The position numbers and the translations under genes are program-made. DNA of 5,300 bases from Phycisphaeraceae bacterium (lineage in GTDB: Bacteria > Planctomycetota > Phycisphaerae > Phycisphaerales > Phycisphaeraceae): assembly GCA_020851395.1 (NCBI GenBank), contig JADZCW010000116.1, positions 1 through 5,300 on the forward strand, in the 5' to 3' direction. The notes beneath the pieces were generated by a model, which saw nothing but the letters and a program-made list of their open reading frames with translations, did no database searches and was not told the DNA's origin. Shown one piece after another: positions 1 to 5,300 of this stretch. Position 1 is the first letter of the stretch; the number at the start of each line of letters is the position of its first letter.

Positions 1-1259
1 CCGGTTTCCTTGACGTAATCGTTGGCCGTGTAGCAGAGCCACAGGGCGCTGTCGGCATAGCGCTTGGGGCTAAAGGGCGCCCAGCCGCGGACGCAGAAGC
101 CGTCGCGCATCTGCCAGGTCATGGCCTCGGAGAGGTTGCTCTTGACGCGGGCGTGGTCCCAGTAGTTGGCCCCGTGGGTCTGCTGGATGATGTCGCGATA
201 GCCTCGCCATCCCCACCGGCCCCAGCCCGCGCCCAGGGCCACCTGCTGCTTGGTCCAGACGTTGATCAGGCGGTTGATGTTCTCGCTGGGCGTCTCGATC
301 CGCGGCGAGGAAAGCCGAAGGGCCGCGTCGGCCGCGACACCCTCGATCACCTTCTTGGGGCCATCGCCCTTGAGGTATTTCTCGATGTAGCCCGCAGCCT
401 CCTTGGGATCCGCCACGATGCCCGCCAGGAAGTTGAGCGTCTTGCTCTCACCCGGGGCCAGCGTGATGCGCTTATGGAAGCAGGAGGCCATCGCCTCGCG
501 CGACGCCTGGGCGTTGGGGCATTGGCCCTGCTCGACGGCCACGGGGTGTTCGAGGTTGCTGTACTGCCCCATGAAGCCGTTCTTCGACGCCGACCAGGAG
601 TCCGGCGTGAAGTCCGCCGACTGGAACGCCTTGTACCGTGGATGGGGCAGCGCCGGGGCGTTGTTCTGGAAAAAGAGCCCATTGATGTCCTCCCGGAACG
701 CCGCCTGGCAGAAGTGGATGTACCCGTGCGTCGCCGCCCCACGCAGCGACACGCGGCCGTAGGTGAACGCACTAATCTTCCGGGGGCGATTCGACTCATT
801 CTTGACCGTCACCTGCCAGAGCTCGACGGGGTCGGAGCCCATCGGCACGGTGATGTAGATCGAGCCCCGGATGCCATCCTTGACCGAGGAGATCTCGGAA
901 TACCCCAGCCCGACGCGGCACTTAAAGTCCGTCGCGCCCTTGCGCGGAAACGTCGAGACGGACCAGTAATCCCCGCTCTCGTCGTCGCGCAGGTAGACGT
1001 AGCGGTTGTCGTCGCGTTCGAACATGGCCGTGAGGTTCCAGAGGAACGTCACGTAACCCTCGCGGGTGTGCAGCTTGGACCAGCCGCGCCCGAGGTGATC
1101 GCTCACGCTGAGGTAGCGGTCATTGAACAGATAGTTATCCCACGGCAGCGGCGTGTCGGGCGTGGTGATGACGAACTCGTTGCGAGCGTCATCGAAGTAG
1201 CCGTAGTGGGACCAGTCCTTGGGGGCGGCGGACGTCTTGGCGGGGGCGGTGGTGGTCAT
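1..1259 (-). CDS. GH94-like glycoside phosphorylase-family protein, N-terminal 419 residues (3' end outside window)
   Basis: The frame is open from an ATG at 1259 to the left edge. The N-terminal part matches the GH94 (cellobiose/chitobiose phosphorylase) beta-sandwich: GYFDD at about residues 20-24, then VITTPDTPLPWDNYL at 30-44, RYVYLRDDESGDYWS at 86-100 and NRPRKISAFTYG at 157-168. The (alpha/alpha)6 barrel begins near residue 325 with INVWTKQQ (332-339) and GYRDIIQQ (353-360). The part that should carry the catalytic DWND motif is not in the window. Family members are cytoplasmic enzymes that cleave beta-linked disaccharides with phosphate, giving a sugar 1-phosphate; no signal peptide is seen here. 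The start is set by the conserved FDD segment close behind it, although no clear Shine-Dalgarno sequence precedes it (the upstream stretch is pyrimidine-rich). It lies 103 bp downstream of the gene at 1854-1363 on the same strand, so the two are probably co-transcribed. That gap holds nothing else I can recognise. Odd points: QQ replaces the usual QD after RDxx, and the loop before GYRD is short. Family assignment is fairly sure; substrate and phosphorolytic activity are not. Confidence 0.85.
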   Translation of the reverse strand, partial: MTTTAPAKTSAAPKDWSHYGYFDDARNEFVITTPDTPLPWDNYLFNDRYLSVSDHLGRGWSKLHTREGYVTFLWNLTAMFERDDNRYVYLRDDESGDYWSVSTFPRKGATDFKCRVGLGYSEISSVKDGIRGSIYITVPMGSDPVELWQVTVKNESNRPRKISAFTYGRVSLRGAATHGYIHFCQAAFREDINGLFFQNNAPALPHPRYKAFQSADFTPDSWSASKNGFMGQYSNLEHPVAVEQGQCPNAQASREAMASCFHKRITLAPGESKTLNFLAGIVADPKEAAGYIEKYLKGDGPKKVIEGVAADAALRLSSPRIETPSENINRLINVWTKQQVALGAGWGRWGWRGYRDIIQQTHGANYWDHARVKSNLSEAMTWQMRDGFCVRGWAPFSPKRYADSALWLCYTANDYVKET

Positions 1260-1362
1260 GGTGATTGTGATGAAAAGGTGAAGGATCCGAACCGGGCGTA
1301 AGGGACGCATGCAAGGCGTTGGGCTGCGACGTGAACGGAGGGGATGCCCCGGTCAGCCGCCA

Positions 1363-1854
1363 TCACGCCTGCGTCATCACGTAGTTGAGGTAGTCAGCCG
1401 CGCTCTCGACGGGGATCTGGTAGTCCATCTCCCCCTTGAGTGCGAGCTTGGCGTTCTTGGCCTTGGGCGCAGCCACTTCGACCACGATGTCGACCTGCTT
1501 AAAGTCGGCGAAGGCCAATTCCTCGATGACGAAGTCCTTGCCCTTCTCGAAGGGCTTGGCGTCGACGGTGAACTTCTTGGCCTTGCCGCCGGTGAATTTG
1601 CCGATCGCCTTGCCGCCGATCTTGAGGCTTCCGGGGGCGCTGGCCTTGATCGTCAGTTCGCAGGCCTTGAATCGGCCGCTCTTGGGCAGAACCACGGGGG
1701 TGGTGAAAACCGCCTTGCCGGGGAAGCCGGCCTCGGCGCTGCCGTCCTTGGCGACGGCCGCCACGGGCTGGGCCTTACCTTTGCCGGCTGAGATAGTTGA
1801 AAGTGGGCCGAGCGTCACCGTCATCTGACGGTCGGTCATGGATGATTCGCTCAC
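1363..1854 (-). CDS. Hypothetical lysine-rich protein, 163 residues, predicted mostly beta
   Basis: I do not recognise this protein. The frame ends at a TGA (1365-1363). The GTG at 1854 is chosen as start because GGAGAGA lies 6 nt upstream; ATG codons at 1839 and 1824 in the same frame have no such signal. It is rich in lysine (21 Lys against 2 Arg, my count) and has 17 acidic residues and one cysteine (C65). Alternating hydrophobic/polar stretches such as SLKIGGKAIGKFTGG (76-90) and FKQVDIVVEVAAP (118-130) suggest a small beta-sandwich, ending in a short helical tail with ESAADYLNYVM (150-160). No signal peptide, membrane segment or catalytic motif is visible. It is the first gene of the leftward unit, 103 bp ahead of the GH94-like gene, so a role with that enzyme (for example a carbohydrate-binding or accessory subunit) is possible but is only inference from position. 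Coding status is supported by the RBS, the regular composition and the clean divergent layout. Confidence 0.7.
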   Translation of the reverse strand: MSESSMTDRQMTVTLGPLSTISAGKGKAQPVAAVAKDGSAEAGFPGKAVFTTPVVLPKSGRFKACELTIKASAPGSLKIGGKAIGKFTGGKAKKFTVDAKPFEKGKDFVIEELAFADFKQVDIVVEVAAPKAKNAKLALKGEMDYQIPVESAADYLNYVMTQA

Positions 1855-1860
1855 GGTGGA

Positions 1861-1867
1861 TCTCTCC
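1861..1867 (-). promoter_or_regulatory. Ribosome-binding site of the 163-residue protein
   Basis: GGAGAGA on the minus strand lies 6 nt before the GTG codon at 1854. This decides the start: the nearest ATG (1839) would leave the signal 21 nt away, which is too far. Confidence 0.65.
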
Positions 1868-1934
1868 AGCCCTCGCGGGCCTGATGGTGGGCGTGTGGGG
1901 ATGGGGGTGTCTAGTAAGGTGGGACGAAGGCGAA

Positions 1935-1963
1935 AAAGTACCGCCCCGTCGCTGGGAATGCAA
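1935..1963 (-). promoter_or_regulatory. Candidate sigma-70-type promoter for the leftward unit
   Basis: On the minus strand, TTGCAT (1963-1958) and TACTTT (1940-1935) are separated by 17 bp. Each hexamer matches the consensus at only three positions, but these include TTG of the -35 box and TA...T of the -10 box. Transcription would begin near 1928, giving a leader of roughly 75 nt before the GTG at 1854. This is a weak match found by eye. Confidence 0.3.
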
Positions 1964-2006
1964 CACGTTAGGGCGAGACGGTACCGACCTGCTAAACCGG
2001 GGAAAC

Positions 2007-2035
2007 TTGACCGCGGACGCCGCCTAAAGCATAGT
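2007..2035 (+). promoter_or_regulatory. Candidate sigma-70-type promoter for the rightward unit
   Basis: TTGACC (2007-2012) and CATAGT (2030-2035) are separated by exactly 17 bp; they match the -35 consensus at five of six and the -10 consensus at four of six positions. Transcription would begin near 2042 and leave a leader of about 33 nt before the ATG at 2075. This fits that start and argues against the upstream in-frame ATG at 1838. Confidence 0.45.
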
Positions 2036-2074
2036 CCAGCCTCACCTTCCGCATTACCCAGGTGCCTAGCCCCC

Positions 2075-3676
2075 ATGCCCAGCATTCCCCAGAACCACAC
2101 CGTGGAGTTCACCTTCACCGCGCAGAAGGCGTGGGAGGACCCGTTCAACCAGCTTGACCTGAGCGCCATGGTCGTCGAGCCCAGTGGCGTGCAACGGCGC
2201 GTGCCGGGCTTCTGGGCGGGCGGCTCGACCTGGAAGCTCCGCCTAAGCGGCCACCTCCCGGGGGCCTATCGCTTCCTGACGCTCGCCAGCGCCCCCGACC
2301 CCGGCCTGCATCATCAGGAAGGCACATTCGACGTCACGCCCTATCAGGGCGACAACCCGCTGTACCGCCACGGCCCGTTGCGCGTCAGCGAGAACCGCCG
2401 CCACCTCCAGCATGTCGACGGCACGCCTTTCTTCTGGCTCGGCGACACCTGGTGGCTCGGCGCGACCAAGCGTCTGGCCTGGCCGCACGACTTCCAGTGG
2501 TTCGCCCAGCACCGCCGCGAACAGGGCTTCACGGTCATCCAGATTTGCGCCGGCCTCTGCCCGGACATGGACGCCTTCGACCCCCGCGGCCAGGGTGACG
2601 GCGGGTTCAGTTGGGAAAAAAACTTCGCCCGCATCAACCCCGCTTTCTTCGACGCGGCCGACCATCGCGTGCGTCATCTCGTCGACCAGGGCCTGGCCCC
2701 CTGCATCCTCGGCTGCTGGGGCTACTACCTCCTCCAACTCGGCATCGCCCGCATGAAGAAGCACTGGCGCTACCTCGTCGCCCGTTGGGGCTCGCTCCCG
2801 GGGGTGATCTGGTGCCTGGCCGGCGAGGGCGAGATGCCCTGGTACTGCTCAGAGACCTTCGAGGCCGATCGCCAGCTCCAACGCCTGGGCTGGACGGACG
2901 TGGCCAGCTACGTCCGCTGGAACAACGGCTACGAGCACCCGATCACCATCCACCCCACCACCTCCGCCCGCACGCAGATCGAGGACCCCAGCCTGCTCGA
3001 CCTGGACATGCTCCAGACGGGCCACGACGGCTGGCCGCTATTGCCCAATCACGTTCGACGGGTCACCGAGTCGCGCGCCGCCGAGCCGCGCATGCCCACC
3101 ATCGCGGCCGAGGTCTGCTACGAGGGGATCATGCAGTCCAGCCGCGACGACGCCCAGCGCTTCGCCTGGTGGTCGAGCATGCTCAGCGGCGCGGCGGGCT
3201 TTACCTACGGCGCCAATGGCATCTGGCAGTTCAACAATCCGGACAACTTCTACGGCCCCTCCCCGCACGGCATGACCTGGGGCGGCATCCCCTGGCGCGA
3301 GGCGGCCCAGCTTCCGGGGGCACGTCAGATCGCCCTGGGCAAGAAACTGCTCTCGCGATACCCGTGGCACAGGGCCGAACCGCGCACCGACTGGCTGACA
3401 CCGCAGTTCACCTCGTCGGAGCCCTATCTCGCCTTCACCGCCGGCGTGCCGCGCGAGGTCCGCGTGTCGTACCTATCCGCCGTCGGCTTCTGGAAGCAGC
3501 CCTGGACCGTCCGGCACCTGGAGATGGACGTGGCCTACCGAGCCTTCTTCTTCGACCCCTGCACTGGCGAGGAGATCCCGCTGGGCCCCGTGCCCAACGA
3601 GAGCGGACAGTGGATCATCGCGTCGAAACCGCCGCGCATCCAGGACTGGGTGCTCGTGCTCGAAAAAACCCCTTGA
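2075..3676 (+). CDS. GH140/apiosidase-like glycoside hydrolase (DUF5060-DUF4038-C-terminal beta domain)
   Basis: This 533-residue protein has the layout of apiosidase-like (DUF4038, GH140-related) glycosidases. An N-terminal beta-sandwich of DUF5060 type spans about residues 8-88, with PGFWAGGSTWKLR at 44-56. A TIM-barrel follows from about 115 to 430: FFWLGDTWWLG (119-129), REQGFTVIQ (148-156), VIWCLAGEGE (244-253), PTIAAEVCYEG (341-351) and GFTYGANGIWQFN (375-387). A small C-terminal beta domain ends in DWVLVLE (524-530), as in the PF12904-type domain. By comparison with the family, E251 or E253 and E346 are the candidate active-site carboxylates; I infer this without an alignment. There is no signal peptide, so it is likely cytoplasmic and acts on imported oligosaccharides. 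The ATG at 2075 is chosen because the conserved domain begins at once after it, AGGTG lies 10 nt upstream, and a promoter ends about 40 nt before it. The frame extends further up to an ATG at 1838, but that part is low-complexity basic sequence. The true substrate (apiose or another sugar) is unknown. Confidence 0.85.
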   Translation: MPSIPQNHTVEFTFTAQKAWEDPFNQLDLSAMVVEPSGVQRRVPGFWAGGSTWKLRLSGHLPGAYRFLTLASAPDPGLHHQEGTFDVTPYQGDNPLYRHGPLRVSENRRHLQHVDGTPFFWLGDTWWLGATKRLAWPHDFQWFAQHRREQGFTVIQICAGLCPDMDAFDPRGQGDGGFSWEKNFARINPAFFDAADHRVRHLVDQGLAPCILGCWGYYLLQLGIARMKKHWRYLVARWGSLPGVIWCLAGEGEMPWYCSETFEADRQLQRLGWTDVASYVRWNNGYEHPITIHPTTSARTQIEDPSLLDLDMLQTGHDGWPLLPNHVRRVTESRAAEPRMPTIAAEVCYEGIMQSSRDDAQRFAWWSSMLSGAAGFTYGANGIWQFNNPDNFYGPSPHGMTWGGIPWREAAQLPGARQIALGKKLLSRYPWHRAEPRTDWLTPQFTSSEPYLAFTAGVPREVRVSYLSAVGFWKQPWTVRHLEMDVAYRAFFFDPCTGEEIPLGPVPNESGQWIIASKPPRIQDWVLVLEKTP

Positions 3677-3714
3677 TCGATCAGTGACCGCTCGCCCGGG
3701 CAGGCAGAGGCCTC
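3674..3714. repeat. Cluster of three short perfect palindromes between the GH140-like and GH94-like genes
   Basis: TGATCGATCA (3674-3683, overlapping the stop codon), GCCCGGGC (3694-3701) and GAGGCCTC (3707-3714) sit within 41 bp. They differ in sequence, have no loop and are not followed by a T-run, so they do not form an ordinary terminator. They may be chance in GC-rich DNA. Confidence 0.25.
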
Positions 3715-3754
3715 CACCGCGCCCGATGCGAAAAATAAACACATCCAAGTCACG

Positions 3755-3759
3755 AAAGG
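3755..3759 (+). promoter_or_regulatory. Ribosome-binding site of the second GH94-like gene
   Basis: AAAGG lies 6 nt before the ATG at 3766 and supports that start. The 89-bp gap from the preceding stop codon shows no convincing promoter or terminator, so translation is probably from a shared transcript with the GH140-like gene. Confidence 0.55.
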
Positions 3760-3765
3760 CTCGCC

Positions 3766-5300
3766 ATGTCGTACCGCTACACCTTCACGCCCGACTCCCG
3801 CGAGTGCTGGCTCGATTCCCCCGAACCGAATCGCCCGCTGCACAACATGCTCTTTAACCGGGCCTATTTCACCATGATCGACCACACCGGCTGCGGGAAT
3901 GGCCGGCACCTTAAAGCCCACGCCAAGGGCTGGTACGCCAACAACATCCTCAAGGGCGAGCGCATCCTCTACGTCCGCGACGACGAGACGGGCGAGTACT
4001 TCTCCGTCGGCTTCTGGCCCGTCTACCGCGAGCCGCAATCCTTCCGCTGCGGCGCCGGCCTGGGCTACCACATCATCGAGAACCAGACGCTGGACCTGAA
4101 GGTGACCTGGCGGATCTTCGTCCCCGCCGGCGAGGACCCCATCGAGGTCTGGGACGTCCGCGTGGCCAACGCTTCGAATCGGCCAAGGAAGGTCAGCCTC
4201 TTCACCTACGGCGAGATGCACTGCGACGGCACGGACTCCTACACCGGCTCACTCTCACGCATCGCCCGCTTCTTCCCCGATCTCAACGCCGTCTTCGTCC
4301 GCCAGGGCTCGCAGATGTTCGAGGAGATCGACTTCCCCCTGCACAACGGCTTTATCACCGCCGACCGCCGCGCCGCCGGGGCCGACCCGAACATGCGCGT
4401 CTTTGTCGGCCCGCGCCGGACGATCATCAACCCCGTGGCCGTCGAGACCGGCAAGTGCAACGGCCGCCACGCCTCGATGCAGACGGCCACCATCAGCCTG
4501 CACATCCCCATGGAAGTTCCCGCTGGCGGGCGACAGGACACGCGCTATCTCGTCGGCGGCTGTTTCGACGAGGCCACCATCCGCCAGCGTCGCGCCCAAT
4601 ACCTCGTGGGCAACCTCGACCGCTGCCCCATTTTCAACGCCCTGCGGGCCGATCGCGACGCGATGATCGCCAACATCCAGCTCAAGACGCCGGACCCGTC
4701 GATCGACAACATGATCAACGTCTGGGCCAAGCACCAGATCCATTTCGGCGCCACCTGGTGCCGATGGGGCTGGTTCGGCTATCGCGACATCGTCCAGCAG
4801 GCCCAGGGCGTGATCACCCAGGACGCCCCCCTCGCCCGCGCCGCCCTGGCCAAGGCCGCGGCCCATCAGTACAATGACGGCTTCGCCCTGCGCGGCTACA
4901 ACCCCATCGACCCCATGCGCTTCGCCGACAGCGCCCAGTGGCTCATCTCCGCCGTCACGGAATACATCAAGGAGACCGGCGACATCGGCTTCGCCAATGA
5001 AACCATCCCCTACTACGACGGCGGCGAGGACACCCTCTACGCCCACCTCCTCAAGGCCATGGAGCGTCTGCACACCGACCGCGGAGCCCACGGCCTGTGC
5101 CTGATCTTCTTCGGCGACTGGAACGACTCGCTCACCGCCGCCGGCCGCAAGGGCAAGGGCGAGAGCGTCTGGCTCTCGATGGCCTTCTGCCGCGACGCCC
5201 TGCTCATGGCCGAGCTGGCCGACAAGCTCAATAAGCCCGACGACGCCCGCCGCATGCGCGCCTGGCACAAGGAGATGGCTGAAAACCTTAACGCCCACGC
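3766..5300 (+). CDS. Diverged GH94-like glycoside phosphorylase-family protein, N-terminal 511 residues (3' end outside window)
   Basis: The frame runs from the ATG at 3766, with a good RBS, to the right edge; perhaps 250-300 residues are missing if the length is typical. GH94 landmarks include ILYVRDDETGEYFSVG (67-82), FVPAGEDPIEVWDV (118-131), NRPRKVSLFTYGE (138-150), GYRDIVQQ (338-345), YIKETGD (400-406), IPYYDGGEDTLYAHL (414-428) and GDWNDS (450-455). In characterised GH94 enzymes the DWND motif carries the general-acid aspartate, here most likely D454. Known members are cytoplasmic inverting phosphorylases; no signal peptide is seen. It is paralogous to the leftward GH94-like protein: they share NRPRK.S.FTYG, INVW.K.Q, RWGW.GYRDI.QQ, ADSA.WL and KETG. 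Its first 45 residues are unlike standard GH94 and lack the PDTP.PW segment that the other copy keeps. It follows the GH140-like gene by 89 bp and is probably in the same operon. Superfamily membership is fairly sure; substrate and reaction are open, since QQ replaces QD and the loop before GYRD is short. Confidence 0.85.
   Translation, partial: MSYRYTFTPDSRECWLDSPEPNRPLHNMLFNRAYFTMIDHTGCGNGRHLKAHAKGWYANNILKGERILYVRDDETGEYFSVGFWPVYREPQSFRCGAGLGYHIIENQTLDLKVTWRIFVPAGEDPIEVWDVRVANASNRPRKVSLFTYGEMHCDGTDSYTGSLSRIARFFPDLNAVFVRQGSQMFEEIDFPLHNGFITADRRAAGADPNMRVFVGPRRTIINPVAVETGKCNGRHASMQTATISLHIPMEVPAGGRQDTRYLVGGCFDEATIRQRRAQYLVGNLDRCPIFNALRADRDAMIANIQLKTPDPSIDNMINVWAKHQIHFGATWCRWGWFGYRDIVQQAQGVITQDAPLARAALAKAAAHQYNDGFALRGYNPIDPMRFADSAQWLISAVTEYIKETGDIGFANETIPYYDGGEDTLYAHLLKAMERLHTDRGAHGLCLIFFGDWNDSLTAAGRKGKGESVWLSMAFCRDALLMAELADKLNKPDDARRMRAWHKEMAENLNAH

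Larger units (their letters stand above)
1855..2074. promoter_or_regulatory. Divergent control region between the two units
   Basis: This 220-bp gap separates the GTG start of the leftward unit from the ATG start of the rightward unit. It holds a candidate promoter for each direction and an 8-bp perfect palindrome, CGGTACCG (1979-1986), between the two promoters. The palindrome is a possible half of an operator but is short enough to arise by chance. Open frames cross this gap in both directions, but they overlap these signals and look like GC-rich artefacts. No RNA gene or riboswitch structure was recognised. Confidence 0.6.

Noticed and set aside
153..1301. Plus-strand open frame of 382 codons
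   Set aside because: It is antisense to the leftward GH94-like gene, whose translation carries recognisable family motifs; the plus-strand product is Arg/Val/Gly-rich with no domain, as expected of a GC-rich shadow frame.
1340..1350. Possible terminator hairpin GGGG-ATG-CCCC in the gap between the two leftward genes
   Set aside because: A 4-bp stem with a 3-nt loop and no T-run is too weak to call a terminator.
1958..1971. Possible LacI-family/cre-like operator (TGCAACACGTTAGG)
   Set aside because: Only the central ACGT is symmetric; the CG step is out of register with the cre consensus, so the likeness is not meaningful.
1838..2074. Upstream in-frame extension of the GH140-like gene (ATG at 1838)
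   Set aside because: The extra 79 residues are basic low-complexity sequence, overlap the start of the divergent gene, and lie across both candidate promoters; the domain begins right after the ATG at 2075.
1855..2169. Upstream extension of the 163-residue protein on the minus strand
   Set aside because: It would run into the GH140-like coding sequence and across its promoter; the GTG at 1854 has a well-placed RBS.
2611..3687. Plus-strand open frame of 358 codons
   Set aside because: It lies inside the GH140-like gene in another frame and yields Arg/Pro/His-rich sequence with no family features.
4255..5298. Minus-strand open frame of 347 codons
   Set aside because: It lies opposite the rightward GH94-like gene with its GDWND motif; the product is repetitive Gly/Val/Ala-rich sequence without a domain.

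Overview
The window is GC-rich and densely coding. It reads as part of a bacterial glycoside-degradation locus. High GC, an AGGAG-type ribosome-binding signal before some genes and none before others, and the pairing of GH94-like with DUF5060/DUF4038 (GH140-like) enzymes suggest a Planctomycetes-type organism (Phycisphaerae or a relative). That assignment is an inference from gene content only; no marker gene is present.

Layout: two transcription units diverge from a control region of about 220 bp (1855-2074). Leftward, on the minus strand, come a 163-residue lysine-rich protein of unknown function (1854-1363) and then a GH94-like enzyme (start 1259) that runs off the left edge after about 419 residues. 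Rightward, on the plus strand, come a 533-residue GH140/apiosidase-like glycosidase (2075-3676) and then a second, diverged GH94-like enzyme (start 3766) that runs off the right edge after 511 residues. Each arm of the control region has a plausible sigma-70-type promoter with a 17-bp spacer.

How the genes may work together: none of the four proteins has a visible signal peptide or membrane segment, so all are probably cytoplasmic. Known GH94 enzymes are inverting phosphorylases of beta-linked disaccharides and oligosaccharides. GH140-like enzymes act on side-chain or terminal glycosides. A reasonable model is intracellular trimming of an imported oligosaccharide by the GH140-like enzyme, with further processing by the two GH94-like enzymes. 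The substrate cannot be read from the sequence.

The most interesting point is that both GH94-like proteins share the same departures from characterised GH94 enzymes. There is a short loop before the GYRD motif where an arginine is normally found, QQ replaces the usual QD after RDxx, and ADSA replaces the usual SDD segment. The second protein still has the catalytic GDWND motif. The pair may therefore belong to an uncharacterised branch of the GH94 superfamily with a different substrate or even different chemistry. The rest of the window is ordinary.
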